DNA of 64,000 nucleotides from contig CAZHQW010000003.1 in the NCBI GenBank assembly GCA_964534745.1, positions 1 to 64,000 of the forward strand, in the 5' to 3' direction. The DNA is from G020354785 sp964534745. Its GTDB lineage: Bacteria > Bacteroidota > Bacteroidia > Bacteroidales > UBA10428. This document shows positions 52,191 to 62,112 of this stretch, in pieces; the first letter of the stretch is position 1; each line of letters starts with the position of its first letter. A model generated the notes under the pieces. The model was not told where the DNA came from and searched no databases. It saw only the letters and a list, made by a program, of their open reading frames with translations. A program made the position numbers and the translations under genes.

Positions 52191-53396
52191 CTAATTACTA
52201 AGCCATAATTCCGGGTTAATGTTCTGTGATTCTTTCCATATCTGGAAATGCAATATTGTCTGATTCGTTTTTTCATCAGTAAAAACATTTCCTATCTTCT
52301 GCTTTGTATATACTGTTTGTCCCGGACTCACATTGATATTTTTCAGATTATGATATAGGGTATAATAATTGCCATGCCTGATTATCAATGTATAATTTTC
52401 ACCTGGGATAGAAAATATTTTTGATACTATGCCATTAAATATTGCTCTTACTTCCGCATCTCTTACTGTGGATATATCAATTCCGTCATTTCTGATCTTG
52501 ATATTCTTCAATACCGGATGCGGCTGCTCACCGTACTTACCTGTGATAATGCCATATTTTGTAGGCCATGGCAATTTCCCTATATTTTTTTCAAAATTAT
52601 CTGAAATAAGCCTCTCCTCAGGGGTTAACATACTGTATACCCCTTTCTGCCTGCTCCTTTCCTCTTTTATTAACTTCTCCAGCTCCTTTTTTATTTTTTC
52701 AGCCAGCTTCCTTTTCTCTTCCAGCTCTATAATAAGCTCGTTCTCCCTTTTTGTTAGCTCCCTTATTAATATCTCCTTACTGGCTTTCTCTCTTATTATA
52801 TTAATATTCTCCCTTTCTTTCTCTTTTATCAGCCTGTCTTTTGTATCCCTGTCCCTGCTTAATTCAATTAATTTCTTCTCAATGATGTTCTTGAATGCAA
52901 CAATGAGTTTTGCCTGCTTCTGCCTGTATTGCGTATACTGCTGTATATATCTTACACGCTTATATGCCTGGTTAAAGCTTTCCGATGCCAGTATATACAT
53001 CAATAATACATCCTGTTCCCTCTTTTTGTAGGCATTTACTATAACCCTTGCATATTCTGCCTTTATCTTTTTCAAATCAGACTCAAGTGAAGTTATAAGT
53101 TTCCTGTTGTCTGAAATCTTTACATCAAGATCTTCAATCCCTGCGGTTAGTTCCCTGATATATTTATTTCGCGCATCTATCCTGTACTCAAGAATTTTTA
53201 ATTCATTTAATGAATATTTCTTTTTCTCCTTTGTTTCTTCCAGTATTTTACTAGCATATTCAATCTCCTGCTTTGCTTTGGACTGCAATTCCTTCAGCCT
53301 CTCTTTTTCCTGTCCTTTAACTTTATTAATTACCAGACATATGAATAAAATAAGGAGATATTTTGGTCTGGGGTAATATATATGAATATTCTTCAA
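52191..53396 (-). CDS. EnvC-like murein hydrolase activator (degenerate LytM/M23)
   Basis: A 401-residue periplasmic protein: a signal or anchor at 11-25, a long coiled coil (about 30-270, Lys/Glu/Ile-rich), and a C-terminal LytM/M23 domain (about 285-400). In the M23 zinc motif HxGxD the His is replaced (RNDGID), while YHNL and LHFQIW remain, so it resembles EnvC-type activators that regulate amidases rather than cut peptidoglycan themselves. The coiled coil would bind the division machinery (FtsEX in E. coli). It lies 13 bases after the TPR gene. Confidence 0.88.
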   Translation of the reverse strand: MKNIHIYYPRPKYLLILFICLVINKVKGQEKERLKELQSKAKQEIEYASKILEETKEKKKYSLNELKILEYRIDARNKYIRELTAGIEDLDVKISDNRKLITSLESDLKKIKAEYARVIVNAYKKREQDVLLMYILASESFNQAYKRVRYIQQYTQYRQKQAKLIVAFKNIIEKKLIELSRDRDTKDRLIKEKERENINIIREKASKEILIRELTKRENELIIELEEKRKLAEKIKKELEKLIKEERSRQKGVYSMLTPEERLISDNFEKNIGKLPWPTKYGIITGKYGEQPHPVLKNIKIRNDGIDISTVRDAEVRAIFNGIVSKIFSIPGENYTLIIRHGNYYTLYHNLKNINVSPGQTVYTKQKIGNVFTDEKTNQTILHFQIWKESQNINPELWLSN

Positions 53397-53409
53397 TTCT
53401 ATAAAGGTA

Positions 53410-55164
53410 TTATTTTCCCTTCTCTTCGGCCTGTTTGATCTTTTTCATAATATCCAAATCATTATCAGAATATTTCAAAGCCTCATTCCAGTAAAATACA
53501 GCCTCTTTTGACCCAGACAGCTCATATAATATATCTCCATAGTGATCAAGAATCTCGCTGTTTTTATCTCCTCCATATTTCAGTGCCTTTTCAATATATT
53601 TTTTAGCTTTATTCTTTTCTCCCTTTCTAAATAATATCCATCCGTATGTGTCGAGGTAAGTATAATTCTTTGGTTCAACTTCAATTGTAAGCCTGCTTAA
53701 TTCTTCTGCCTTTTTCAAATTTTCCTTGCGCAAAGCCAGGTAGTAACTGTAATTATTCCTTACCAGCAAATTACCCGGATCCATTTCAAGAACCTTCTCA
53801 AAACAGTTGTCCGATTTCCTGAAATCGCCTACATTTCTGTATGCTTCTGCAAGGAAATTATAAAACTGCATTTCCTGTGTTTCGTCTTTTGCATACCTTA
53901 TACCTTCCTCAAGTGTATTCACTGCTTCATCATTTATTCCTGTCTGTATCATCGCTATCCCCTTAAAAAGATAGAATACAGGCTCTTCTTTGAATATTTT
54001 TAAGGCCTGGGTGCTCTTGCTGATAACGCTATCAAACCTGCCCAGCGAATTTTCAATATACAGCAGCTGTTCCCATATTATGTAACTTTTATTATCTATT
54101 GCAAGTATTGAATTCAATTCATCTTCGGCCATCTCCAGTTCATCATTTCTTATATAAAAGTCCGCGCACAACGTCCTTACATTTACATTGTCATCGTATT
54201 TTTCTTTCATCGCTTCCACAAGCATGCCAATATACTTATTAAAATTGTTAAACACCGAATCGTCTTTTATAAACCTGACTATCAGCGAGATTTTAATGTC
54301 CACATCAATGTTGTCATTATTTACGGCATCCTTATAATACTTGAAGGCCTTATCATATTCGTTTGTTGATCTCAGGAACTCTGCATATGAAAGTTGTGTT
54401 TTGTCATTTTCCGGATCCTTAATCAGAAGCATATTGTAATACTTATGTGCCTCATCATAGTTTTTAATGTCGGCATAATACTCTGCCAGCAGTCCCAATA
54501 GATTATAATTTTCAGGATAATACTCAATGGCTTTCTTAAGCTCGGCTATTGCTTTATCCTGCCTTCCTGTTTTACTGTATATCTTATGTTTTGAAATTAA
54601 TATATTCTCATTTTCCCCTATATTATCTTCTATGGTGTCAAGCATCAACAATGCTTTATCATATTTGCCCACTTCCTCATACATCAGGGCCAGCTTGTAT
54701 TTCATATCCATATCTTTCGGATTTGTTATTACCAGTTTTTCGTATATGGATATGCTGCTGTCAATCTCATTCTTTAAGCTGTAAATATTTGCAAGGTGAA
54801 GCAAATACCATTTATTGTTATCCTCATCATAATATACTGCACTATCTGCGTACTCTTCTGCCAAATCAATCTTTCCTGCATTCAGGTAAATGCTTGACAG
54901 CATATAATGTATTGCAGGGCTGTTTCGCTTATATAACAGGCACTCATTAAAATCTCTTATAGCCTGCCTGTATTGCCCGAAGATTGCATTTTTTGTAGCA
55001 CTGGTAAATGCATAATAATATTCATTATCATAAATTCCAGGCTCATCTCTTCCATGCTTTGATATCCTGGCCGTATCATTTACCCTGTAGCACCAAGCAT
55101 TGCGCATAATTACCGCCAATCCTGCAACAAAACATAAATTAATTATCTTATTTTTCAATCCCAT
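53410..55164 (-). CDS. TPR-repeat periplasmic protein
   Basis: A 584-residue protein with a short hydrophobic N terminus (about 9-24, likely signal peptide or anchor) followed by about twelve to fourteen tetratricopeptide repeats, for example AIHYMLSSIYLNAGKIDLAEEYADSAV and YTYLDTYGWILFRKGEKNKAKKYIEKAL. TPRs form a helical scaffold for protein partners. In Bacteroidota this gene type is conserved between the nucleotidyltransferase and EnvC-like genes, suggesting a role in cell-envelope assembly. It starts 2 bases after the nucleotidyltransferase gene's stop (55165-55166 between). Confidence 0.87.
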   Translation of the reverse strand: MGLKNKIINLCFVAGLAVIMRNAWCYRVNDTARISKHGRDEPGIYDNEYYYAFTSATKNAIFGQYRQAIRDFNECLLYKRNSPAIHYMLSSIYLNAGKIDLAEEYADSAVYYDEDNNKWYLLHLANIYSLKNEIDSSISIYEKLVITNPKDMDMKYKLALMYEEVGKYDKALLMLDTIEDNIGENENILISKHKIYSKTGRQDKAIAELKKAIEYYPENYNLLGLLAEYYADIKNYDEAHKYYNMLLIKDPENDKTQLSYAEFLRSTNEYDKAFKYYKDAVNNDNIDVDIKISLIVRFIKDDSVFNNFNKYIGMLVEAMKEKYDDNVNVRTLCADFYIRNDELEMAEDELNSILAIDNKSYIIWEQLLYIENSLGRFDSVISKSTQALKIFKEEPVFYLFKGIAMIQTGINDEAVNTLEEGIRYAKDETQEMQFYNFLAEAYRNVGDFRKSDNCFEKVLEMDPGNLLVRNNYSYYLALRKENLKKAEELSRLTIEVEPKNYTYLDTYGWILFRKGEKNKAKKYIEKALKYGGDKNSEILDHYGDILYELSGSKEAVFYWNEALKYSDNDLDIMKKIKQAEEKGK

Positions 55165-55166
55165 GT

Positions 55167-56177
55167 TTACCTGATGTTTCTATAAATGCTGAAATCTCCA
55201 ATACTAAGCTCTTCATTACTTTTTATATACTCGACATTACTTCCTATTATGGACTGTGATGCCACTATTCCCTCAACCCTGGAGTTATCATATATTATTG
55301 TATTTGACAATATACATTTTGCTACTTCCGAGTTATTCTCTATTAGCACATAGGGCCCTATAATTGAATTGCTTATTTTAACATTTTCTCCAAGATAACA
55401 AGGAGGAATAATTTGTGTATTCATTATTTTAACGTTCTTTCCCTTAAGTTCTTTACTGTCCGTAAAGTCAAGTATCTTTGAGCTTGTTGCTATAAATGTG
55501 TTCTTATTACCGCAATCGAGCCATTCCCTTACCGGTCCGATACTGAACTTCAATCCCTTATTTTTCAAGTTCTCAAGTACTGTTGTCAACTGGTATTCAC
55601 CATCTACCATAATCTTGCCCCTTATAAGACTTTTTATCTCATTATTCAGCAAATCCCCGTTTTTAAAATAGTATAATCCTACGATTGCCTTATTTGAAAT
55701 TTTTTCCTTTGGTTTTTCTATGAAGTCCGTCACTATATTTTGCTTATTTATTTTTACCACTCCGTAGTGTTGGGGATCTTTAACTTCATAAATCCATATT
55801 ATAGCTTCATTTTCCTTGCCAACCTTAAAATCGGCCTTAAACAGCGTGTCTGCGAATGCTATAATAACTTCATTATTTAAAAGCTCATTCGCACAATATA
55901 TTGCATGGGCAGTTCCCAGTGCTTCCTTTTGATAATATATTTTTCCGTGCGCATTTACATTTTTTGCAATACTAACCAGTTCATTTTCTACTTCCCTGCC
56001 AAAATCACCTATAACAAATCCAATATTTTTTATTTTGCTGTCTATTGATTTTGCCAGTTCATCAATAAGCCTGTGAACAATTGCCTTTCCTGCAATTTTC
56101 ATCAGTGGCTTCGGCACAAACAGTGAATGAGGACGCATCCTCTTTCCAATACCTGCCATAGGGATAATTACATTCAT
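55167..56177 (-). CDS. sugar-phosphate nucleotidyltransferase with left-handed beta-helix tail
   Basis: A 336-residue NTP-transferase. The N-terminal Rossmann-like domain starts with MNVIIPMAGIGKRMRPHS, where the G-G-R-P-like loop binds nucleotide, and has KPLMKIAGKAI and an AFADTLF acidic metal motif (Asp). After about residue 235 come hexapeptide-like imperfect repeats (for example IIPPCYLGENVKISNSIIGP). It probably activates a hexose-1-phosphate for surface glycan synthesis; the specific sugar and NTP are not determinable. It lies between dut and the TPR gene. Confidence 0.88.
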   Translation of the reverse strand: MNVIIPMAGIGKRMRPHSLFVPKPLMKIAGKAIVHRLIDELAKSIDSKIKNIGFVIGDFGREVENELVSIAKNVNAHGKIYYQKEALGTAHAIYCANELLNNEVIIAFADTLFKADFKVGKENEAIIWIYEVKDPQHYGVVKINKQNIVTDFIEKPKEKISNKAIVGLYYFKNGDLLNNEIKSLIRGKIMVDGEYQLTTVLENLKNKGLKFSIGPVREWLDCGNKNTFIATSSKILDFTDSKELKGKNVKIMNTQIIPPCYLGENVKISNSIIGPYVLIENNSEVAKCILSNTIIYDNSRVEGIVASQSIIGSNVEYIKSNEELSIGDFSIYRNIR

Positions 56178-56195
56178 TTTTATTTATTTTAATTC

Positions 56196-56627
56196 TCATT
56201 TGCCAGTATGGCCAAATCCTCCCTTTCCTCTCTCTGTCTGGTCCAATGACTGAACCAGCTCCCATTCAACCTTTTCATGCCTATTTATAATCATCTGGCA
56301 AATTCGTTCACCATCATTAACAATATAAATTTTATCAGACAGATTTATCAGTATTGCACAAATTTCACCCCTGTAATCGGCATCTATAGTTCCCGGTGTA
56401 TTTAATACCGATATCCCGTGCTTAATGGCCAATCCGCTTCTTGGCCTTATCTGGGCTTCATATCCCGGCGGCAGCTCAATAAACAATCCGGTTGGTATCA
56501 AAGCTCTTTCCAGGGGCTTAAGCCTTACAGGCTTATCAATATTTGCCATCAGATCCATTCCTGCAGAACTGCCTGTGCTGTATGCAGGAAGAGCATGCTT
56601 TGACTTACTGACTATCTTTATCTTCAT
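56196..56627 (-). CDS. dut: deoxyuridine 5'-triphosphate nucleotidohydrolase
   Basis: dUTPase hydrolyses dUTP to dUMP, preventing uracil misincorporation. The 143-residue trimeric-type protein shows all motifs: AGMDLMA, RPRSGLA (61-67), NTPGTIDADYRGE with catalytic Asp (about 82), GERICQM and the flexible C-terminal ERGKGGFGHTG that closes the active site. Its start overlaps the flippase stop by 23 bases, indicating translational coupling. Confidence 0.97.
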   Translation of the reverse strand: MKIKIVSKSKHALPAYSTGSSAGMDLMANIDKPVRLKPLERALIPTGLFIELPPGYEAQIRPRSGLAIKHGISVLNTPGTIDADYRGEICAILINLSDKIYIVNDGERICQMIINRHEKVEWELVQSLDQTERGKGGFGHTGK

Positions 56628-58098
56628 AACCCTTTAAAAATACAGAAATAAGCTTCTCCCTTCTTTGTACAAAATAAACAAAAGGTATAAACAAAGCAGT
56701 ACTTATTACAATATTAAATAACAGATTATCGGTTTTTACTAGAATATTTATAAAATAAACTGCCAGTCCGATTAAAATATAAAATACAATCCGTCTTATA
56801 TCATAGTCAATCCTGTATAATTCCCTTCCCAGCAAATAAGAAAATACGAGCATAATAAAATTTGTTACCAGGTGCGCGTATGCACATGCTTTATAACTGT
56901 ACCGCGGTATAAATATTATATTCAGCACTATAGTAATTATTGCTCCTGTGCCAATAATCAAAGCCGCATATTGTGTTTTGCCCGACAGCTTATACCAGAA
57001 ATTAATATTAAACAAAATGCCAAGCAGAATATTTGCAAACAATACAACTGGCACAATGCTTAGACCTTCATGAAATTTGGAGCTAATAAAATACTTAATA
57101 ATGTCAATATAAAGAACAATAAAAAGAAATATTATCATGCAAAATATTACAAAGTATTTTAAAATATTTCCGAATATTTCATTCGAATTCTTCTTCCTGT
57201 AATTGGAAAAGAAAAAAGGATCAGCTGCAAACCTGAACATCTGTATAAAAATAGTCATAAACACGGCGATTTTGTAATTTGCCCCGTAAATACCTATCTC
57301 ATAAAGTTTATCATATCCTTCTGAGAGGAAATGCCTGAGCAATATCCTGTCAATAGTCTCATTGAGAATTCCTGCCAGTCCCGCTACAAGCAAAGGGAAT
57401 GAATATCCCAGTATCTTTGCGTACAGCCTAAAATCGAATTTTAATACAATTCTCCCAAGGTCAGCAAGCAACAATAAGCAAATAAGCATGCTTGTCAGCA
57501 TATTGGCAAGAAGCACGTACCCTACGCCTATCTCCCTGTTATAAACCACATTAATCCATTTTGCGCTGTAAGCTTCCGAAATACGGGGCATCACCTCCAG
57601 GAAAAACATTATTAGCAATATATTTATAACTACTCCCAGTACTTTATATACTGCAAATTTCATCACCTTCTCCTGCATTCTAAGCCGGGCATAGAATATG
57701 GAACTGAAAGCATCAAGGCCTATTATTACGGCCATCCATTTTATATATTCTCTGCTGCCGCCATACCCCATTATTGTTGATATTTTACCTATAAACACGA
57801 AAACAAGCACAACAAATAATGAGGACGTGGTAAATAATGATATGGCAGAAATAGTGAAAATATCGCTGCTTTTTTCCCTGTCAGCCGTAAATTTAAAATA
57901 ACCCGTCTCCATTCCGTACGTTAGAATTACAAGCAATACTGCAACATATGCATATAATTCCGTTATTATACCATATTCCCTGACCTCGAATCTATAGGTG
58001 TAATAAGGCGTTAGTATGGCATAATTCAAAAATCTCGGTATTATGGAGCCCAGTCCATAAATTAAAGTCTGTCCCCCTAATTTTCTGTATGGATTCAA
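56605..58098 (-). CDS. polysaccharide/lipid-linked oligosaccharide flippase (MOP superfamily)
   Basis: A 497-residue inner-membrane protein with about 14 hydrophobic segments, starting with a cytoplasmic GGQTLIYGLGSIIPRFLNYAILTPYYT block typical of the Wzx/PST group. Family members flip lipid-linked glycans across the membrane. Adjacent dut, nucleotidyltransferase and envelope genes form a string conserved in the phylum. The exact glycan is unknown. The gene overlaps dut by 23 bases. Confidence 0.88.
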   Translation of the reverse strand: MNPYRKLGGQTLIYGLGSIIPRFLNYAILTPYYTYRFEVREYGIITELYAYVAVLLVILTYGMETGYFKFTADREKSSDIFTISAISLFTTSSLFVVLVFVFIGKISTIMGYGGSREYIKWMAVIIGLDAFSSIFYARLRMQEKVMKFAVYKVLGVVINILLIMFFLEVMPRISEAYSAKWINVVYNREIGVGYVLLANMLTSMLICLLLLADLGRIVLKFDFRLYAKILGYSFPLLVAGLAGILNETIDRILLRHFLSEGYDKLYEIGIYGANYKIAVFMTIFIQMFRFAADPFFFSNYRKKNSNEIFGNILKYFVIFCMIIFLFIVLYIDIIKYFISSKFHEGLSIVPVVLFANILLGILFNINFWYKLSGKTQYAALIIGTGAIITIVLNIIFIPRYSYKACAYAHLVTNFIMLVFSYLLGRELYRIDYDIRRIVFYILIGLAVYFINILVKTDNLLFNIVISTALFIPFVYFVQRREKLISVFLKGYEDKDSQ

Positions 58099-58159
58099 TT
58101 TTCCCTGCTGATTATTAAAACATAATACAATTTAGTCCTTACAATTTTATATCTATTCT

Positions 58160-58167
58160 TAAATTTG
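58160..58167 (+). promoter_or_regulatory. Bacteroidota -7 promoter element of the cyclophilin gene
   Basis: TAAATTTG fits TAnnTTTG and lies 31 bases before the ATG at 58198, with an AT-rich upstream stretch but no exact -33 TTTG. Confidence 0.55.
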
Positions 58168-58197
58168 TATTTTCGGACAATTATAAATAGTAATACA

Positions 58198-58875
58198 ATG
58201 AACAGGGTAGTAAAATTATATTATTCTTTGTTTTTCGCTCTTATTTTAATTAACAATATTTCCATTAATGCACAAATAGCTGATGTTCCTATTGTTGAAA
58301 TTGAGACCCCTTACGGCAATATCAGGTTGAAGTTATATAACGAGACTCCTTTTCACCAGGAAAACTTCCTGGAACTAGTATCCCAAAAGTATTATGATGA
58401 TCAGATCTTTCACCGTGTGATCAAAGGATTTATGATTCAGGCAGGTGATCCTGATTCCAGGAATGCCATACCCGGACAGGCGCTTGGGCGTGGAGGTCCC
58501 GGTTATACCATACCTGCTGAATTTAACAAGGATCTCTTTCATAAAAAGGGAGCGCTGGCTGCTGCCAGGCTTCCTGACAATGTTAATCCCCGCAAAGAGT
58601 CCTCGGGCTCTCAGTTTTATATAGTCCAGGGCAGGAAATATACTCCGGCCGAGCTTGACCAGATGGAACGCAACGGTTATCACATACAGTTTACCGATGA
58701 ACAGAGAAAAGCTTATACTACAATAGGCGGCACTCCTCATCTCGACTATGACTATACGGTATTCGGAGAGGTTATTGACGGCCTCGATGTTGTGGATAAA
58801 ATAGCGTCTGTCAAAAAAGATAGCCGTGACAGGCCGCTGACAGATATAAAGATTAAAATAAGGCGTATTAATTAA
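58198..58875 (+). CDS. secreted cyclophilin-type peptidyl-prolyl cis-trans isomerase
   Basis: A 225-residue cyclophilin with a signal peptide (hydrophobic about 8-21, cleavage near ISINAQ). Conserved blocks are FHRVIKGFMIQAGDP, SSGSQFYIVQG and YTVFGEVIDGLDVVDKI. The loop around GGPGYTIPAEF and the small insertion DQMERNGYHIQFTDEQRKAY are usual in Bacteroidota homologues. It catalyses proline isomerisation during periplasmic protein folding. The ATG at 58198 is preferred to the open frame from 58165. pheS follows 22 bases later. Confidence 0.93.
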   Translation: MNRVVKLYYSLFFALILINNISINAQIADVPIVEIETPYGNIRLKLYNETPFHQENFLELVSQKYYDDQIFHRVIKGFMIQAGDPDSRNAIPGQALGRGGPGYTIPAEFNKDLFHKKGALAAARLPDNVNPRKESSGSQFYIVQGRKYTPAELDQMERNGYHIQFTDEQRKAYTTIGGTPHLDYDYTVFGEVIDGLDVVDKIASVKKDSRDRPLTDIKIKIRRIN

Positions 58876-58897
58876 CCACACTTGAACCCCTATTACT

Positions 58898-59920
58898 ATG
58901 ACAGACCTTATTGACGGTTATATTAAAGAAATTGAGGCTTTTCAATCTTACAGCCATGACGAAATTGAGAATTTCAGGATTAAATATCTCAGCAAAAAAG
59001 GCATTGTCCCCTCATTATTTGAACAGCTTAAAAATATTCCTCCTGATCAGAAGAAGGTGATCGGACAGAAAATAAATGCCCTGAAGAATAAGGCACTGGA
59101 CAAGTTAGCAGCTCTCAGGGAACAGTCGCTGCGGTCAGAAGAAAAGCCCCTGATAAACGACCTTACATCTCCGCCGGAAGTTATTCCCCTGGGAGCAAGG
59201 CATCCTGTCTCCATTGTACGCAGGCAGATAATTGATATTTTCTCAAGGATCGGATTTACCGTAGAAGAAGGGCCCGAGATTGAAGATGACTGGCATGTTT
59301 TTTCCGGACTTAATTTTCCTGAAGAGCATCCTGCAAGGGATATGCAGGATACTTTTTTTATTGAATTGAATCCTGATATACTGCTGCGCACCCACACATC
59401 GTCTGTACAGGTAAGGGTTATGGAAAACAGCCGCCCTCCTGTCAGAAAAATATTTCCCGGCCGTGTATTCCGCAACGAAGTTGTCTCTGCCAGAGCTCAT
59501 TGCATATTTCACCAGGTTGAGGGACTTTATATTGATAAAAATGTATCTTTTACTGATCTTAAGCAGACACTGCTGTTTTTTGCCAAGGAGATGTTTGGCG
59601 AGGCTACACGTATAAGGCTCAGACCTGCATTTTTCCCTTTTACCGAGCCATCGGCAGAAATGGATATTTCCTGCTCCATATGTGGCGGAAAAGGATGTAA
59701 TATTTGTAAGTATACAGGTTTCGTGGAGATCCTGGGTTGTGGCATGGTCGATCCCAATGTACTTGAAGCATCGGACATAAGCAGCACAGAATATACTGGT
59801 TTTGCTTTCGGTATGGGTATTGAACGTGTTGCCATGTTAAAGTATCATATTAATGATCTCAGATTGTTTTTTGAAAATGACGTCAGGTTTCTGAATCAGT
59901 TTAAAGGAGACATCACTTGA
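58898..59920 (+). CDS. pheS: phenylalanine-tRNA ligase alpha subunit
   Basis: PheS is the catalytic subunit of the alpha2beta2 class II synthetase. The 340-residue protein has an N-terminal coiled coil for tRNA contact (about 1-85), motif 2 GRVFRNEVVSARAHCIFHQVEGLYID, and motif 3 at the end (GFAFGMGIERVAMLKY). A CSICGGKGCNICK segment (about 256-270) carries four cysteines, a zinc-binding insertion seen in some homologues. The length is normal. pheT is not adjacent. Confidence 0.96.
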   Translation: MTDLIDGYIKEIEAFQSYSHDEIENFRIKYLSKKGIVPSLFEQLKNIPPDQKKVIGQKINALKNKALDKLAALREQSLRSEEKPLINDLTSPPEVIPLGARHPVSIVRRQIIDIFSRIGFTVEEGPEIEDDWHVFSGLNFPEEHPARDMQDTFFIELNPDILLRTHTSSVQVRVMENSRPPVRKIFPGRVFRNEVVSARAHCIFHQVEGLYIDKNVSFTDLKQTLLFFAKEMFGEATRIRLRPAFFPFTEPSAEMDISCSICGGKGCNICKYTGFVEILGCGMVDPNVLEASDISSTEYTGFAFGMGIERVAMLKYHINDLRLFFENDVRFLNQFKGDIT

Positions 59921-59944
59921 TTGTCAGATATTATAACTGCGAGC

Positions 59945-61096
59945 ATGCTGCATGTAATATCCAATATAATACAGCTGATATTTGTAATGCTATTTCCTGC
60001 TTTTGCCATTATTCTCTGCAGATGCTCAAAAGTATTTAAATTTATCAGCCCCATTATCATTTGCTATCTTGCCGGGATAATTACGGGCAACACCTTGCAG
60101 GAATGGCTAAATAAAGAGATGCTGACTACAACATACGAACTGAGTGTATGCCTGGCAATACCTGTTCTTTTATTTTCCTCAAATTTCTTCAGGTGGCTTG
60201 AGCATTCCCGTGTTACTTTCCTGTCATTTATCTTTGCTGTTTTATCCGTTGTTGCAGGCTCTGTTATTACTTTTTATATTTTCAGGCATAATATCCCTGG
60301 TGCCAATAAAATCTCAGGCATGCTCATCGGTGTATATACAGGAGGCACTCCCAATATGAGTGCAATCGGACTGGCATTAGATGTTGAAGAAGAAATATTT
60401 CTCCTTTTAAACAGTGCCGATATCTTCTTCTGCGCGTTTTATTTCATATTTATTATAACTGCTGCCAAAAAGTTCTTTGGCCTCTTCCTGCCTGCCTACA
60501 AGCCTTATGAATCACCCGGAGCCAATGTTTCAGGCCCTGCCGCTGACACAAAGACCATAAGCCCCGGAAAACGCATATTAACTGTATTTATCTCAATTAT
60601 ACTCTCCTCGTTAATACTGGCCGCCGCCTTTGCCATATCTCTGCTTTTCTGGCGCAAAATAGTCACCCCTGTAATAATACTGGTAATAACAACACTGGGA
60701 ATAGCATTTTCCCTTTCAAAAAAAATATACACACTTGAAGGTACTTTTGATACAGCTGAGTACCTTCTTCTTATATTTGCCGTTGCCGTAGGTACAATGG
60801 CTGATTTCACTGAGCTGCTCGCTTCAAGTTCGGTAATCTTTTACTACCTGGGGACCATGCTTGGTATTTCAATTATCCTTCATATTGTTCTCGCCGCAAT
60901 CTTTCGCATTGACACCGACACATTAATAATAACATCCACTGCCGGAATATTCGGACCGGCTTTTATCGGTCCGGTTGCCGACGGTATCCGAAACAGGCAG
61001 GTAATAGTGCCCGGAATAACAATGGGTCTTCTTGGATATGCTATTGGAAATTACCTTGGACTGGCTGTTTCTTTCCTGTTAAAACAACAGCTGTGA
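59945..61096 (+). CDS. DUF819 family membrane protein
   Basis: A 383-residue protein with about ten to eleven hydrophobic segments, typical of the DUF819 family of putative transporters. TGGTPNMSAIGLAL (about 124-137) is the characteristic GGTxN block. The substrate is unknown. The start is uncertain: ATG at 59945 is used, but a TTG at 59921 immediately after the pheS stop would add eight residues. Its 3' end overlaps the convergent ruvB stop by 18 bases. Confidence 0.82.
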   Translation: MLHVISNIIQLIFVMLFPAFAIILCRCSKVFKFISPIIICYLAGIITGNTLQEWLNKEMLTTTYELSVCLAIPVLLFSSNFFRWLEHSRVTFLSFIFAVLSVVAGSVITFYIFRHNIPGANKISGMLIGVYTGGTPNMSAIGLALDVEEEIFLLLNSADIFFCAFYFIFIITAAKKFFGLFLPAYKPYESPGANVSGPAADTKTISPGKRILTVFISIILSSLILAAAFAISLLFWRKIVTPVIILVITTLGIAFSLSKKIYTLEGTFDTAEYLLLIFAVAVGTMADFTELLASSSVIFYYLGTMLGISIILHIVLAAIFRIDTDTLIITSTAGIFGPAFIGPVADGIRNRQVIVPGITMGLLGYAIGNYLGLAVSFLLKQQL

Positions 61097-62101
61097 TTCG
61101 CCGTACCTTGATTTTCCAAGATGCCTGTATGCTATCTCTGTTACCTCCCTTCCCCGTGGAGTGCGCTTAATAAATCCCTCCTTGATAAGAAAGGGCTCAT
61201 ATACCTCTTCAATAGTCCCCGGATCCTCTCCCACCGCTGTACCTATAGTATTTAATCCCACGGGGCCTCCCTTGAATTTATCAATTATCGTAACCAGTAT
61301 CTTGTTATCCATCTCATCCAGCCCCCGTTTATCAATATTCAAAGCCTCAAGGGCATACCTGGCTATTTTCATGTCTATAATACCTTTACCTTTTACCTGG
61401 GCAAAGTCTCTGACTCTCCTTAACAGGGCATTGGCTATTCTAGGTGTCCCTCTTGAACGCTGTGCTATTTCTTTTGCTGCCTGTTCTTCAATCTTTATAT
61501 TGAGAATCCCTGATGAGCGGAGAATTATCAGGTACAGAATATCCTCATCATAATACTCAAGATGCGATCTTATGCCAAACCTCGCCCTAAGGGGACTGGT
61601 CAGCAGTCCGGCTCTTGTTGTTGCGCCTATCAGCGTAAACGGATTTAAAGTCAGCTGTATGGACCTTGCACCCGGTCCCTTGTCAATAACAAGGTCAATC
61701 TTATAATCCTCCATTGCCGAATACAAATATTCTTCTATTGTTGCATTAAGCCTGTGTATCTCATCTATAAACAGTACGTCATTCTCTTCAAGGTTTGTCA
61801 GTATTCCAGCCAGGTCCCCTGCTTTTTCAAGTACAGGTCCGGATGTTGTCTTAATGCCAGAGTTTAATTCGTTGGCTATGATGATGGCGAGAGTTGTCTT
61901 ACCCAAGCCAGGGGGTCCGGATAAAAGAATATGATCCAGGGCCTCATTTCTCATTTTAGCTGCTTTCACAAACACTTTAAGGTTCTCGACTATCTTATCC
62001 TGTCCCTTAAATTCATTAAATTCATGGGGCCTGAGTTTTTTCTCATATTCCTTTTCGGCTTCGCTTATTTTTTCATTCCTGATATTTAAAATATCATCCA
62101 T
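61079..62101 (-). CDS. ruvB: Holliday junction branch-migration DNA helicase RuvB
   Basis: RuvB is the AAA+ hexameric motor that, with RuvA, drives Holliday junctions and cooperates with RuvC. The 340-residue protein has Walker A GPPGLGKT (62-69), Walker B FIDEIH (111-116), sensor GATTRAGLL (about 160) and a winged-helix C-terminal domain ending in TPRGREVTE. It is complete and of normal length. The MORN protein gene precedes it by 11 bases on the same strand. Confidence 0.97.
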   Translation of the reverse strand: MDDILNIRNEKISEAEKEYEKKLRPHEFNEFKGQDKIVENLKVFVKAAKMRNEALDHILLSGPPGLGKTTLAIIIANELNSGIKTTSGPVLEKAGDLAGILTNLEENDVLFIDEIHRLNATIEEYLYSAMEDYKIDLVIDKGPGARSIQLTLNPFTLIGATTRAGLLTSPLRARFGIRSHLEYYDEDILYLIILRSSGILNIKIEEQAAKEIAQRSRGTPRIANALLRRVRDFAQVKGKGIIDMKIARYALEALNIDKRGLDEMDNKILVTIIDKFKGGPVGLNTIGTAVGEDPGTIEEVYEPFLIKEGFIKRTPRGREVTEIAYRHLGKSRYGESQLLF

Positions 62102-62112
62102 AAAAGGTTTTT

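Noticed and set aside
52191..53396. EnvC-like protein as an active M23 endopeptidase
   Set aside because: The HxGxD metal ligand His is missing, so an activator role is more likely than direct cleavage.
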